Source: Adiantum capillus-veneris
Taxonomy: Eukaryota; Streptophyta; Polypodiopsida; Polypodiales; Pteridaceae
Assembly (NCBI GenBank): GCA_014529385.2
Contig: CM043966.1
Span: 38,636,537-38,677,036, forward strand
DNA: 40,500 nt
Reading direction: 5' to 3'
Numbering within the stretch: the stretch's first letter is position 1; every line of letters begins with the position of its first letter. Made by a program: the position numbers and the translations under genes. The notes under the pieces were generated by a model. That model was given only the letters and a program-made list of their open reading frames with translations, was not told the DNA's origin and did not search any database. Positions 12,155 to 22,622 of the stretch are shown piece by piece.

Positions 12155-13170
12155 CACCATATAAAAATCAAGCTCAACCAAGTGTAAGAAACAGCGAGGG
12201 TTGTGTATCAAAGGTTGCAGGCGTACGAGCTCAAGCATTACAAAGCCAACGGAGCAAGCAAATGGATATGGATAGAAGTAAACTTGTGTCCTGTTGATCC
12301 ACGAACTCGAAGGTAAATAGAAAAATTTGAAGCCTTACTTTCATAAATAGATTTGCATGGTGGCCATCTTCATTTGGAGAAGGATCCAACGATTTCTAAA
12401 AGTACATAAAAATGTTTTGCAGGATTCTTCAACAGGAGGTTTGAAAGCTAAAAGATTCACTTAGTTTTCTCAGAAGTCACATTATCAAGCACAAACTTCA
12501 TTTTTCATATCAACAAGAAAGGGAGGATGACAAAGAAGAAGCAATGCACTAAAATAACTAAGTCGATACTAAGAGAGGCAATTATAGAGGATGAGATCAA
12601 AGAGCCAACAACAACCACCTTGCTGTGAACATCACAATCCTTCCAAGGAGGAGACTATTTAGATGAAAAGTTACAATATCATTCCTTGCAAAAGACTATC
12701 ATTTTAACAATATAATTACTTGTAAATTTACTTTAAATCTCCTTGTAAATTTACTTTCAATCTCCTTGCAAAACATTCATTTTCACAGTATAATACCTTG
12801 TAAAGTTACAACATATGTTCCTCTAGCATTGCAACATCACGATTAACACTTTATCTCCCCTTTGCCACACAATCATTTTACTCATATATAACTCCTAAGG
12901 CAAGTTTCCCTTTAACTATTCTAACATTTGTCTGAGATCAAACTTGAGCTTGAAATTTTTTCACTCTTCTATGTAGACTTCCATGTGACCATGATCCTAT
13001 AACATGACATCTAGAAACCATTGGCATGGACCATCATTATTAGAATCTTCATCACCCTCCAGAGTCCCTTTGCCTTTAAGCCATGTTAATAAAAAGTTGT
13101 TTCTTCAGCTCTTTTGACTCAAATTATAATTAAAACTTTCAAATAGGGCAAAATGACAAAATTTTAATAT
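12155..13170. other. Non-coding interior of the 4.5-kb element
   Basis: No frame longer than about 60 codons and no family motif is visible. The stretch is AT-rich and has a local repeat around 12720-12800 (blocks like TTGTAAATTTACTT twice). The 12170-12300 part resembles spliced leader sequence but nothing confirms it. Confidence 0.4.
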
Positions 13171-13792
13171 CACAGATGAGTCTGAAATGCCCAAAAACCC
13201 CGAAAACGACTGGCTATATGCCTCGTTCTGACACCCGGAGAGGTCGGTATGGCCAAAAAAGGCCTCCGGAGGCACTACCCCGTACGGTGCGAGGAGAGGG
13301 GTAGCCAGACTCTGGTAATTGTCGAGGGCTAGCTCCTTTCCAACTTCTTATGGCTCAATAATGGTAAATCCGTAGGCAAGTCTAAAAAGACCCCATTATT
13401 AAGTCCAAAGCTCCCGAGGTGTACACCATATCTCACATAGTGGGCTCAACAAGACCGATAATAGATCCCAATCCCACTTACCCTAATATAATTTAAAAAA
13501 TGAACCATTTATAGGCTACTTAAGGACCTCTCATCTTAAGTAAGAAAAGAGAAACCAAATGCTTTGATACCAATGTAATGAAATTGGCCTATTTACTTAA
13601 GAGTAGCAAAAATTAGAGAGAGTACTTTTGTGAAATTCATTTGTGAGCTGGAGTCTGGCTACCCCTCTCCTCGCACCGTACGGGGTAGTGCCTCTGGAGG
13701 CCTTTTTTGGCCATACCGACCTCTCCGGGTGTCAGAACGAGTCATATAGCCAGTCGTTTTCGGGGTTTTTGGGCATTTCAGACTCATCTGTG
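13171..13792. repeat. GC-rich foldback with 142-bp arms
   Basis: The left arm (13171-13312) and right arm (13651-13792) are near-perfect inverted copies that start CACAGATGAGTCTGAAATGC. They are clearly GC-richer than their surroundings. The 338-bp loop includes, on the minus strand, TTGGTATCAAAGC (about 13566-13578), which resembles a Met-tRNA primer site just after a possible LTR end (ATTACA). Long arms suggest a Mutator-like or foldback element. AAAATTTTA on the left and AAAAGTTTC on the right could be worn duplications. It lies within the 4.5-kb element. Confidence 0.8.
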
Positions 13793-13939
13793 GTATCAAA
13801 AGTTTCAAATAATATAGCTTTTAAAAGTTACAAGTGTTATATATTGTAAAAATTATGTGACTATGCTTGGGTCCAATATGCTTAATAGATCTATATATAA
13901 AAAGACATCGATATTAGGCAGGAAAGGTGAATCTGTGAA

Positions 13940-15060
13940 TGCAAATAACCCACATGTCATGATTGGGGTAATGAGATTCTAAAACTAACCCCCTATCCTA
14001 GGGTAATGTGGCACCAAATTGGTGTTCCAAAAATGACCCACACAACATGAGGGGGTAGTGAGATTCTAAAAATACTCCCTATCCTGTTGTGCAAGCAAGG
14101 CATAGTGTGGCACCAAATAGGCCTTTTGCTAATATCTTGTACATATAAGAAAAACCAATGGAATCCAAATAATAAGGTCACTCAATATTTTTTTGCATGG
14201 TGTGTGCATGCAACCAGAACGACGCGATGAGGGGGGGAGTGAAAAGTTGTATGATGCCCTCTTCGCGCGGTTTGGGTAGGAGCAAAAATAATGCAACATG
14301 GCGAGTGTCAAAGTGTTTGAGCGCTTTTGCACATGGTTTAGAAAAATAAGTCCAAATAATAAGGTCACTCAAGTTTTTTTGATGGTGTTTGCATGGAACA
14401 AGAACGACGCGATGAGGGGGGTAGTGACAACCTGCATGATGCCCTCTTCTCGCGGTGTGGGCAAGAGCTAGCGGTGTGGGAAAGAGCTAAAATGGAACCA
14501 AAACGACGCGATGAGGGGGGTAGTGACAACCTGCATGATGCCCTCTTCGTGCGGTGTGGGCAAGAGCTAAAATGATGCAACATGGGGAGCGTCAAAGTCT
14601 TTGAGCGCTTTTGCACATGATTTAGAAAAATAGTCCAAATAATAAGGTCACTCAAGATTTTTGTGCATGGTGTGTGCATGGAGCCAGAACGACGCGATGA
14701 GGGGGGGAGTGACAAGCTGTATGATGCCCTCTTCGCGCGGTGTGGGCAGGAGCTAAAATGACGCAACATGGGAAGTGTCAACGTCTCTAAGTGCTTTTGT
14801 ACATGATTTAGAAAAACATTAGGAATCCAATTAACAAGGTAATTCAAGGTTCTTATGTGGTGTGGCCGCAGAGCTAGAACAACACGATAGGAGGGTGACA
14901 AGCTCACACATGACAAGAGCACTATGGGCAAGAGCTGGACCGATGCGATAGGGGGAGGAGTGAAAAATTCATTGAGTCCTTTTGCGCACGATGTGGGTAC
15001 ACTAACGAAACGGGGCGAGTGGGGGTAGAGTGTAGTTCAATCAAGCCACAATCGCACAGT
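13940..15060. repeat. Tandem array, unit about 190 bp, with partial units
   Basis: AATAAGGTCACTCAA recurs at 14171, 14358 and 14641, with a worn copy near 14832. Each unit carries GAACGACGCGATGAGGGGG, TGATGCCCTCTTCGCGCGG and a GAGCGCTTTTGCACATG block. The 14358 unit is longer by about 95 bp because its middle is duplicated (14400-14490 against 14490-14580). Before the array, two 98-bp units (13972 and 14070, GAGATTCTAAAA) form a related ladder. The antisense frame at 14365-14931 is an artefact of this array. Confidence 0.85.
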
Positions 15061-15222
15061 GTGGTCATTGATTCAAAACAATGTGAGAAAGGATGTCTTT
15101 AGGTGTGGTCCCATGTTGATGTAGATATTATGTACGCACGTGCTGAGTGCGAGCTCTTGATGCGGTGCTTAGAAGTAGAGGCTAAGTGAAAAGTAGACAT
15201 TAAAAAAAATACGGAATAGTCA

Positions 15223-15452
15223 TTAATAGGCGTCATCATCACTGTTTGAAAAGAAAGATTTCATATCTTCTAGCTTAATATTGTACAATATTAAATAGAA
15301 AAGAGCACTTGTACATCAGGCCTAGAATATGATGTTATTAATAGGCGTCATCATCACTGTTTGAAAAGAAAGATTTCGTATCTTCTAGCTTAGTATTGTA
15401 CAATATTAAACAGAAAGAGCACTTGTACATCAGGCCCAGAATATGATGTTAT
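15223..15452. repeat. Tandem duplication, 115 bp, two near-identical copies
   Basis: The unit starting TTAATAGGCGTCATCATCAC occurs at 15223 and 15338 with only a few changes, so it is younger than the neighbouring arrays. The rest of the element up to 15780 shows no coding sequence. Confidence 0.9.
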
Positions 15453-15810
15453 ACATCAAAAATAACAGGAACGCCCTCAAATATAGGCAATTTAGCCAAA
15501 TGAAAGTGACATTTAGACGTTTTCCGCTAAAGTGGAAGCACAAAAGCTCAAGCTAGAGGAGACAGGAATGCCATACTTTTGTATACGTGTCAAGTGAGTA
15601 TTGGCCTATTTCTTAATCTGTGGATTACCAAACAGCCCTTTTTTAGACGTTTTTGGCCCTAATGTGAAACAAGGAATCCAAATGTACAACCTCCGAAAAA
15701 ATTTGATATTATTTGTAAAAAATTTACCGGACGCCAAACTTTTCGAAGATGTGCTAACTTGAAACTGCTAACTAGCACAAAAAGCGCGACAGGTTAACAT
15801 GCTTTCACCC

Positions 15811-16160
15811 AGAGGTTCTTCAACTCAAAGAATCAGCTACAATATGTTTATCATCTATTAAGGATTGAGATAGTATGTACATGATACTTTGTTGATTAGT
15901 TTTGATGATTAAATCAACACCCAGTAAGTAATGTTTCCAAACATTTAAAGCATGTACCACATCAGTCAATTCTTTATCATAGGTACTAAACTTTGATTCA
16001 AAAGGTTTGAATTTACAATTTTCAAAAGTGAGTGGATGTTTATCTTGCATAAGAATTGCATTGATACCTTTTCCACTAGCATCAGTAACTACCACAAAGA
16101 ATGGTCGATCAAAATCAGACATTTAAAATACAAGTGCATTTATCAAAGCATTCTTGAGTG
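15811..16160 (-). pseudogene. Gypsy-1 RNase H
   Basis: The minus strand reads FFVVVTDASGKGINAILMQ (first catalytic Asp in TDAS), then FSTYDKELTDVVHALNVWKHYLLG (catalytic Glu) and IIKTNQQSIMYIL, where the usual Asp of TDHQSL is replaced by Asn. It ends with HIVADSLS followed by a TGA in place of the usual Arg codon. The 4.5-kb inverted-repeat element then separates it from the integrase. It is inactive by the lost Asp and the stop. Confidence 0.9.
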
Positions 16161-16990
16161 CCTTAAAGGAACTTTCTTGCAAGTTAGACCATGCATAAAG
16201 AGAATTTTTCTTTAACAGGAGAGTGAGGTAATGAGATTTGCAAGCAAAGTTACGTACAAACTTCTTGTAATAACTTCATAGACCAATAAAAGAAAGAAGT
16301 TCATGCAAATTTTTGGGTATAGGCCATGACTAAATGGCTTCAATTTTCTACATATAATCCCTTGTCCAATACAATGTGTTCCAAATATTCAATCTCAGAT
16401 TGGAAAAATGAACTCTTTCAGGATTCAGATACAAGTGGTTGTGTGCAAGTAGGTCAAATACACGTGTTAAGTGCTCTTTATGCTCTTGTTCAGATTTGTT
16501 GAATACAAGACTATCATCAAAGAATACAATCACAATATCTTGATGGTGAATGAAATTTTTTTTCATCATGCATATGAATGTGGCTGGTGCATTTGTTAGA
16601 CCAAATGGCATGACAAGAAATTTATAGTGTCCCGTTTGTGTTTTGAAAGAAGTTTTGTAGATATCTTGGTCAAATATTTTGACTTGATGATACCCCGATT
16701 TGAGGTCAATTTTGATGAAAATGTTTTTCCCTTTTAGCTTGTCTAATAGATCATCAACTCTAGGATTAGGGAACCTATTCTTAATGGTGATCTTGTTTAA
16801 AGTCCTATAGTCGATATACATACAAAAGGTTCTATTTTTCTTCTTTACAAGATGTAATGGAGCTTCGTATGGTGAACTACTAGGTCTTATAAGTCCTCGA
16901 TCAAGAAATTCAGTGATTTGAGTTTGTATCTCCCTATTTGTAGTCGGATTTACACGGTAAGTTGCTCAACAAGGAGGTTCACTACCCGGT
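16161..16990 (-). pseudogene. Gypsy-1 reverse transcriptase
   Basis: An open stretch at 16821-16348 carries YRTLNKITIKNRFPNPRVDD, FIKIDLKSGYHQVKI (first Asp), the block FLVMPFGLTNAPATF and a polymerase motif FFDD (canonical Y-V/L-DD). Upstream, to about 16990, the frame continues with GLIRPSSSPYEAPLHLVKKK, and downstream with the connection domain to 16161. Small breaks occur. It is a typical plant Ty3/Gypsy RT. Confidence 0.93.
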
Positions 16991-17339
16991 ATAATATCTA
17001 TTTCATGGTCTTCTGGGCATGAAGGTGGAATTCCAGGTGGCAGGTCATGCATGAAAAAACCCTTAAATTGTGAGAGAAAATCATCATGTGAGGAGTTATG
17101 TGAAGTTTCAGTTTCAACGGAGATTTTCTTTACCAACACCAAATATGTTTTCCCTTGTTTCAGATTGCTCTTTTGGCTTGAGTGTGAGAGAGAAGTGGAA
17201 AGTTTTTATGTGCTAGTGTTTCTTGGATGGAGAAATTTTGATTATAAAGAGTGAGGGACATTGTACATGCTTAATAATTAATCAATGGATTAAATTCATG
17301 AAGGAATGGCATTCCCAAAACCATGTCAAGACCATGCGA

Positions 17340-17590
17340 TGGTGCTACCAGAAATGTATGCGCTTGTGTAAATTCACCAATGCAGACTTTAACAGTGACT
17401 TGGGTCTTGCAATTAAAACACTAATTATTAAAAACAGTTTGACTTTGTGAGGTGAATAAATTTTAGAGAGAGATACTTGTTGTGTCAATCGTGCAAAAAT
17501 AAAACCATGGCTACTGCCATCGTCTAAAAGAATGGTGACACTTTCACCCTTGACTGAGCCTTGCACTTTAAACAAAGTGTGAGAGATATA
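17340..17590 (-). pseudogene. Gypsy-1 aspartic protease
   Basis: The minus strand reads VKGESVTILLDDGSSHGFI. The usual motif is LVDSGSSHNFI, so the second residue of the DSG triad is changed to Asp. A basic, worn tail follows. It lies between the gag zinc knuckle and RT as expected. Stops in the RT linker at 16990-17340 confirm decay. Confidence 0.85.
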
Positions 17591-17599
17591 GGAGTACTT

Positions 17600-17832
17600 G
17601 AAGATGGGTTGTCATCATGATCATACTCAAGATCATATCCCTCACCGTAATTGGCTTCTACTTCATTGCCATTGGGATTAGCATCTTGATGAGGTTAATT
17701 GTAGCACCATTGGGGCAATTGTTGTTGAAAGGTCTTTGGTTTGGATTTCAAGTGACTCCATTAGATTGGCCATTGGGTTGGCCGTTTCTCTTAGCAAGAT
17801 CATTTGGGCACTTATCTACATAGTGGCCATAC
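17600..17832 (-). pseudogene. Gypsy-1 gag, second half of the zinc knuckle
   Basis: The minus strand reads GHYVDKCPNDLAKRNGQPNG from about 17826, the last part of a CCHC knuckle. The first half (CFIC) lies at about 18325, on the other side of a 474-bp inverted-repeat insertion. Joined directly, the spacing is that of a normal CX2CX4HX4C knuckle. Confidence 0.8.
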
Positions 17833-18306
17833 CATTAGGAAGAGATGGGGTCTAGGAGGGCCTCTTTATTTGCCATGAGATTATGGAGATGATTAATTTT
17901 TTGACAGATAGATACACACCATGTGTGCAAGAATGGTGGGTGTGTAAGAGAGGTGTAAGAGTGGTCCAAAAAAACAGGGGTGGACAACTTTATGATGTTT
18001 GGACTTCCATAAATCCTACGTATGATCTTCTATTTGAGTGGAGATTATAGATCTGTAATCTACACGCGGAGCTCTTTCCGTAAATATGTTACATGATATG
18101 GTTTTGTCTGCTAGATTTTAAATTTCATTTTGGGGAAAAGATTTAAATTCAAATAAAGTAGCCATTTTGCCTGTTTGAATTCAAAGTAGCCATTTTGCCT
18201 GTTTGAATTCAAAGCTGTACTTTGATTGCTTTCTTAATACTAGAGGTCTGACTCCCTTAAACTACTAGATAAAAATTTCATCATAGAACCCATTCTCTTC
18301 CTAATG
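17833..18306. mobile_element. 474-bp inverted-repeat element (MITE-like) in the gag zinc knuckle
   Basis: The ends are inverted repeats: CATTAGGAAGAGATGGGGTC at 17833 and its near-complement ending at 18306. No coding sequence is present. There is no visible target duplication: removing 17833-18306 exactly restores the zinc-knuckle codons. The termini resemble those of the foldback element at 32272-33669 (CATTAGGA..., then GGTCT and GGAGGGCCT). It contains a 28-bp tandem duplication at 18155-18210. Confidence 0.75.
18155..18210. repeat. 28-bp tandem duplication
   Basis: AAAGTAGCCATTTTGCCTGT... occurs twice back to back (18155-18182 and 18183-18210) without visible change, inside the 474-bp element. 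Confidence 0.95.
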
Positions 18307-19147
18307 TGGAAACATATAAAACACTTCACCTTTTTGTTACCATTAGAGTTTTGAGTAGGAAGTTGGTTGGAAGAATTTTAGTTGCCTCATTGTTGTTGTT
18401 GTTGCCAAAGGGTTGAGAAGTTGTAGCAGAGTTATCAAATCTACACCTCTTGAAAAAGGTACAGCTTTTATGTTTGTTCCTATCAAAGTTAGTAGAGAAA
18501 GGAGCTCTCTTGTTATGGTTAGTGTTGGCAATTTGTTCACTGTGAGAAGGTTGTCCACATTTCTTCTTCTTCACATTAAGAGCCAAATTAATAGCTTTTG
18601 ACAATGAATCTGGTTCAAACGTATCTACCTCAATACCAATTTGTAGTGTTAGGCCATATATATACTTACGCTTCAATTTTCTGTTCAATAGCTTGCAATT
18701 GAATTAAACAGTTCCAAAAACAATCAGTGTAGCCTTGTACATTTTCATTTTGAACCTGTGAAATTAAATCTCACTAGTGTTGTGCTTTAGCTTTACAGTA
18801 CTATGTGGATATAAATTGAGGTAAAAACAACTTTTTGAATACATGCCAGGTTCGTGGTCTTCTACAATGCTGTTTGGTGGCGTTCGACCACAATGCAGCA
18901 TCAAAATAATAATCTAATTGACTAACCCATGCTAGAACCATGCTAGCTTCCTTAGTGTCATCAAAATCCCTGAAAGTGAAGGATTTTCTGCTACTTTTGT
19001 TTGGTTTGGTGCCGGTGCAGATTCAACATGTATAGGGTGTAGTAACTTATCCTCAAGTTTTTGCCTTTGGATGCGTTCATACGTGAGAGATTGTTGCAGA
19101 TTAGAAAGTTGTTCAACAATTGTGGGTGCTTGTGGAAGGTGTGCCAT
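18307..19147 (-). pseudogene. Gypsy-1 gag (capsid) remnant
   Basis: The first Met is at 19147. The start reads with a helix-rich, coiled-coil-like stretch (IVEQLSNLQQSL, RQKLEDKL). A worn capsid region follows, with blocks typical of plant gag such as WVSQLDYYFDAALW near 18910 and RRPRTWHVFKK near 18860. The 18688-18326 frame is a basic linker ending just before the first zinc-knuckle cysteines. At least two frameshifts separate these pieces. The assignment rests on order and on the short motifs. Confidence 0.75.
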
Positions 19148-20465
19148 GATTGTGTGCTTTTCTTTCTCCCCTTTTTTTATTTACTTTTTTCTTTTCGTTT
19201 TCTCTTTTTTTTGGTTTTTTTTAATAAAAGAAAATGACTATGTAGTAATAGGTATATGCTCGATATGCATAATTAATGAGAAAATAAAGTAAATAACAAA
19301 ATAACAGGTACTTAGCTTGACGGTCTGTGGTGGCATCCAGTCCAAATGTGCACTACTAGGGCAAGTTGAGAATTGGCGTTCAATTGAGAATTCTCACTTC
19401 AGAGCTCCCTTCCCCTGTGGATGACAATTGTCAATGGAATTTTCTTTCTAATGGTTGGCAATTAATTGATGTCCACTTCAAGCTCAATATAAGTCTCAAA
19501 GGCTTAGGAAAATGAGAGACTAAAATTTAAGAATTTTGGGCAATGTTGATTGTGGCTAAGGGGGAAGCCAACGAAATTGGTGGAGATTGAATGGCCTATG
19601 GAATCTAGTTGTGGTTTTGGTAGGCAGTTGAAAGAGGATTTAATTTAGACAACCAGAGGGGTATTAAGGTTTGGGATTTGATCAGATTCGACCACTATTT
19701 GCAATTTTTTTAAAAAAATCAAGTGAAGAAGGTGGGGGGGTGAATGGGCTCTTAGCCATAAAAGATGGGTAGCCAATGTTTTAATTTCTTGAGTTGGGCG
19801 GCCGCCGAGACCATAGCTAATTAAAGGGTGAAAATTACACCTTTTACTTCAAGTGTGTGGAAAAAGGGAAGGTTGACAGTGTCTATAGACTACACAAGGG
19901 AGAGATAAGAGCGGGCGACTTGTTAGTCTTCCTCAGAGCGGGTGAGCATGAAGGCAAAAGCACTCCACTGTCTAGGCCAACCATAGTGATGCAGTTTATG
20001 CACGATTTGGTGGCAGTCGAATTCAAGTAAGGATATGTGTAAGCCACCATTCCCACATAATTTGATTAGCTAGTATTTCAATTAACCCTTTGGATTTTCC
20101 CTTTCCATTCTCAACTCCTTCTCTTCCTTTGAGACATTCAGGTGCCAAATTCTTAGTCACCCCTTCTTCTCCCAAACTCCTAGCCTTTCCAATGTCAAGC
20201 TCAATTCACCATTTCAATTCAGATTCTTCAAAATCTTATGTCTTTGCAATTCCTTCTTCGCAAACCCTCGCACTTCTATCTTCACAAACCATAATTCGTT
20301 AGAAATTTTCCTTGAATCAAGTGCTGCACATACCCCTTTTTTGATAGTCGATAAGCAAAAATATTTGAATAAATTTGCTGATTAATCCCTTAAGCCTTGA
20401 TGTGGAAATTTGATATTGCCAATTTGAAAATTCCTATTTGAACTTGAAAATTGATTGCCGATTTC
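19148..20465 (-). other. Gypsy-1 5' untranslated leader
   Basis: About 1.3 kb between the gag start and the primer site with no credible gene. It has a T-rich tract at 19160-19230. The plus-strand open frame at 20090-20302 is Ser/Pro-rich and has no homologue I know. Long leaders are common in plant Gypsy elements. Confidence 0.5.
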
Positions 20466-20489
20466 CTCGAACCCAAGGCTCTGATACCA
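20466..20489 (-). other. Gypsy-1 primer binding site
   Basis: The minus strand reads TGGTATCAGAGCCTTGGGTT, an exact match to the initiator Met tRNA complement over its first bases. It lies four bases (ATTA) after an LTR end reading TTTCCA. Confidence 0.85.
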
Positions 20490-20493
20490 TAAT

Positions 20494-20583
20494 TGGAAAT
20501 TTCATGGGGAGAACTGTTGCTTCAAATTCCTATTTTCTCTTACACACACCTGTCAACCTCTCACCATCTCTAACAAGAAATCC

Positions 20584-20644
<61 letters not shown>

Positions 20645-20828
20645 GAGAATAGATTTGACAAAGACAGAGTGTAAGAGATGTAGTCATGCTTAAAGGGTAC
20701 ACAATATGATTTAGCATAGTCTAAGAGAGAAGAGCACATAATTTTGCAAGTAAATGGCCTAAAATCATAGCCCCAAACTCCACAACAACCCTTCTTGTGG
20801 ATTTTGGTATTTAATTTATTATTTGAGT
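20494..20828 (-). repeat. Gypsy-1 5' LTR, inner part
   Basis: The LTR begins on the plus strand as TGGAAATTTCATGG at 20494, next to the primer site. It includes an AC microsatellite. Its outer edge is not visible: the sequence passes at about 20829 into repeat R, also found at 35250. R may be part of this LTR or a separate element. The partner LTR lies left of the window, so length cannot be checked. Confidence 0.6.
20588..20642. repeat. (AC)n microsatellite, about 27 repeats
   Basis: An uninterrupted dinucleotide run of 55 bp within the Gypsy-1 LTR. Confidence 0.97.
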
Positions 20829-21017
20829 AATTGGGAGGAAGCACCATTAATATTAATCAAGTATCATTACATATTAAGACTTGGGAGGAGCTAACATGAG
20901 TCACTTGGCGACCTCAAGCTCTATCTTTAATGTTAGACAAAATAGAGCTAAGATGAATGTCGTTATGGCTTATGGGCTATCTTCTCATATGGCTTAACTA
21001 ATTGCTGCAATCTCAGC
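20829..21017. repeat. Repeat R, left copy, first piece
   Basis: This starts AATTGGGAGGAAGCAC and matches 35250-35450 closely. It stops at 21017, where Gypsy-2 is inserted. The rest of the same copy resumes at 27414. The flanking TCAGC (21013-21017) is one half of the target duplication of Gypsy-2. Confidence 0.85.
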
Positions 21018-22607
21018 TGTAACATTTAATGGCCTAATAACTTATGTGTAGCGGAAATTAGCATGAACATAGTGGGCATTTCATTAGAATAGATTCCTAA
21101 TGAGAATTACAAGAGTGCTTGGGTGGAGAGAGCAACAAAAAGCATAACACCTAGTTAGATAGCATCGACAATAATTTCAAAAGAGAGAGCAATTAAGCTA
21201 TTGACAACAGTTGAGGACCGGATTTTCATGGAGCCGGTCCCCCCTCCAAAAGGCTTTGTATTATGGTTTCTCCCATCAAGAGAGACATTGTACAATACAA
21301 TTCTTTGTGTTCCTTCAAGACTAGCTAGTGCAATGAAGATGGAAACTTCATGCACTAAGCAAAACACTTAACAAACACAACTTGAATTATCCCCGTTCTC
21401 AGACCCAAGACCTCACACACCTTCAAAGATGGTGAGAGCTAGCAGGGTATGAGAGTAGATTGAGAGGAAGAAGGAGTATCTTACGAGAAAGATGTACATC
21501 TCCTCACATAATCACTCATATGTAGCATAGCTTAGCTTAGTAATTAGCTTGGTAGAGGAGATGAGCATGCATTGAAGCTTGGCTCTTGGTTGGATTTGCA
21601 TCCACATGCCAAGAGAGTGTTGATGTAGGCTTCTATCTCACAAGCTTGGAGTAGGTGATGAGTTCTCCATTAAAGCTTGGGAAGAGATAGTCTTCTCTTT
21701 CTTCACACATGAGCTTGTGTGAGTGTGTGTGTGATAATGCCTTGCAAAAATCAGCCCCCTCTCTCTCTTGGGCGAGCCCTCTTGCTAAATGCTCTTCCTG
21801 AAGCCTCATTGGCCCTCCCCAAGTCAAGCCAATTACAATTAAGCAGCATAAGTGATAGCCTTCTGACATGTGTCCCCCTTTCCCCTTTTGTGAGAGCTTT
21901 AGGTAATTAAATAATTAAACTAAACTCTCATTGGACCCCTTTGCCTCCTAGCCAATAGGAATCAGGCAAGCCATGGGGCTCCTGAATGCTCATTGGACCC
22001 CTTGGGAGACTGCCCAATAGTCTTCTAGGAGACTTAATTCTCATTGGTTTCTTTTATTAAATGTTTTTAAATTAATTAAACTATATTTACTCTAGCTTAA
22101 TTTTCATTGGTCCACTTCAAGGGTCATCCAATAGAAAATTGGGCACACTTTGTGGGCATCTGGCCTAGAGAGCTGACATGTGTCCCTCATTCCCTTTGTG
22201 TAAAGGGAGCCTGTGTGTGTGTGTGTGTGGCTTTCTCTCTCATCCCCTACCTTTAGGGCTCGCCCCCTCCCATGTAGGGATGTGCAAAGACTTTTAGGGC
22301 ACACACAAAGCATCCAATTTTACCTAGGGTTGACCTTTGGACACAACCTTTGAATTTTGGAACCTTAGCATTTTGGAAGTCTTAATGGGCCGAACCTTAG
22401 GGTCTTTTTAGCCCATTGTTGCACATGGCTCTTTTGCAGATGGCCCCCCCTTTGGATCCCTATTTTCCCTCCTTTGGATCCCTACTGTGGCCGGTCTGCT
22501 AGCTTAACCAATATTCTAGCTTTTTCTCCCCTGGCCTTCCCCACATTAAATGATCAGTTTAATATAAGAAAATCATTTAGGAGAATTAGATATTGATTAT
22601 TATGACA
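21018..22607 (-). repeat. Gypsy-2 3' LTR, 1590 bp
   Basis: The plus-strand ends are TGTAACATTTAATGG and TATTATGACA. On the minus strand it starts TGTCATAATAATC directly after a polypurine tract. It matches 39353-40500 in reverse with few differences. The flank TCAGC pairs with TAAGC at 27414-27418 as a 5-bp target duplication with one change. It contains a GT microsatellite (about 22211-22228) and a set of ATTGG/CCAAT pairs. Confidence 0.9.
21808..22132. promoter_or_regulatory. Alternating ATTGG...CCAAT modules in the LTR
   Basis: ATTGG is at 21808, 21930, 21992, 22043 and 22106. CCAAT is at 21829, 21952, 22014 and 22128. Four of them form ATTGG-N(16-17)-CCAAT pairs with similar cores (CTCATTGGACCCCTT...CCAATAG). 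CCAAT boxes bind NF-Y. That these serve the LTR promoter is inference. Confidence 0.45.
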
Positions 22608-22622
22608 TTACCTCTCTCTTGA
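22608..22622 (-). other. Gypsy-2 polypurine tract
   Basis: The minus strand reads CAAGAGAGAGGTAA just before the LTR start TGTCATAA. The same arrangement occurs at 39338-39352. Confidence 0.8.

Larger units (their letters stand above)
11300..15810. mobile_element. Unclassified inverted-repeat transposon, non-autonomous, about 4.5 kb
   Basis: The ends are inverted repeats of about 30 bp: GGGTGAAAGCATGTTAACCT at 11300 and its reverse complement ending at 15810. Just inside, the motif GCTAACTAGCACAA recurs at both ends (near 11345, 11375 and 15765) as subterminal repeats. Removal joins Gypsy-1 RNase H to the integrase linker in frame. The target duplication is AGAG (4 bp), or AGAGG (5 bp) if one end G belongs to the target. 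That does not fit hAT (8), Mutator (about 9), CACTA (3) or PIF (3). No transposase is found. Inside are a 58-bp repeat, a GC-rich foldback, a 190-bp array and a 115-bp duplication. Confidence 0.75.

Noticed and set aside
14365-14931. 188-codon minus-strand protein with repeated blocks
   Set aside because: It is the antisense reading of the 190-bp tandem array, and no family is recognised.
20090-20302. Ser/Pro-rich 70-codon plus-strand protein
   Set aside because: It lies in the Gypsy-1 leader, antisense to the element, with no known homologue or start context.
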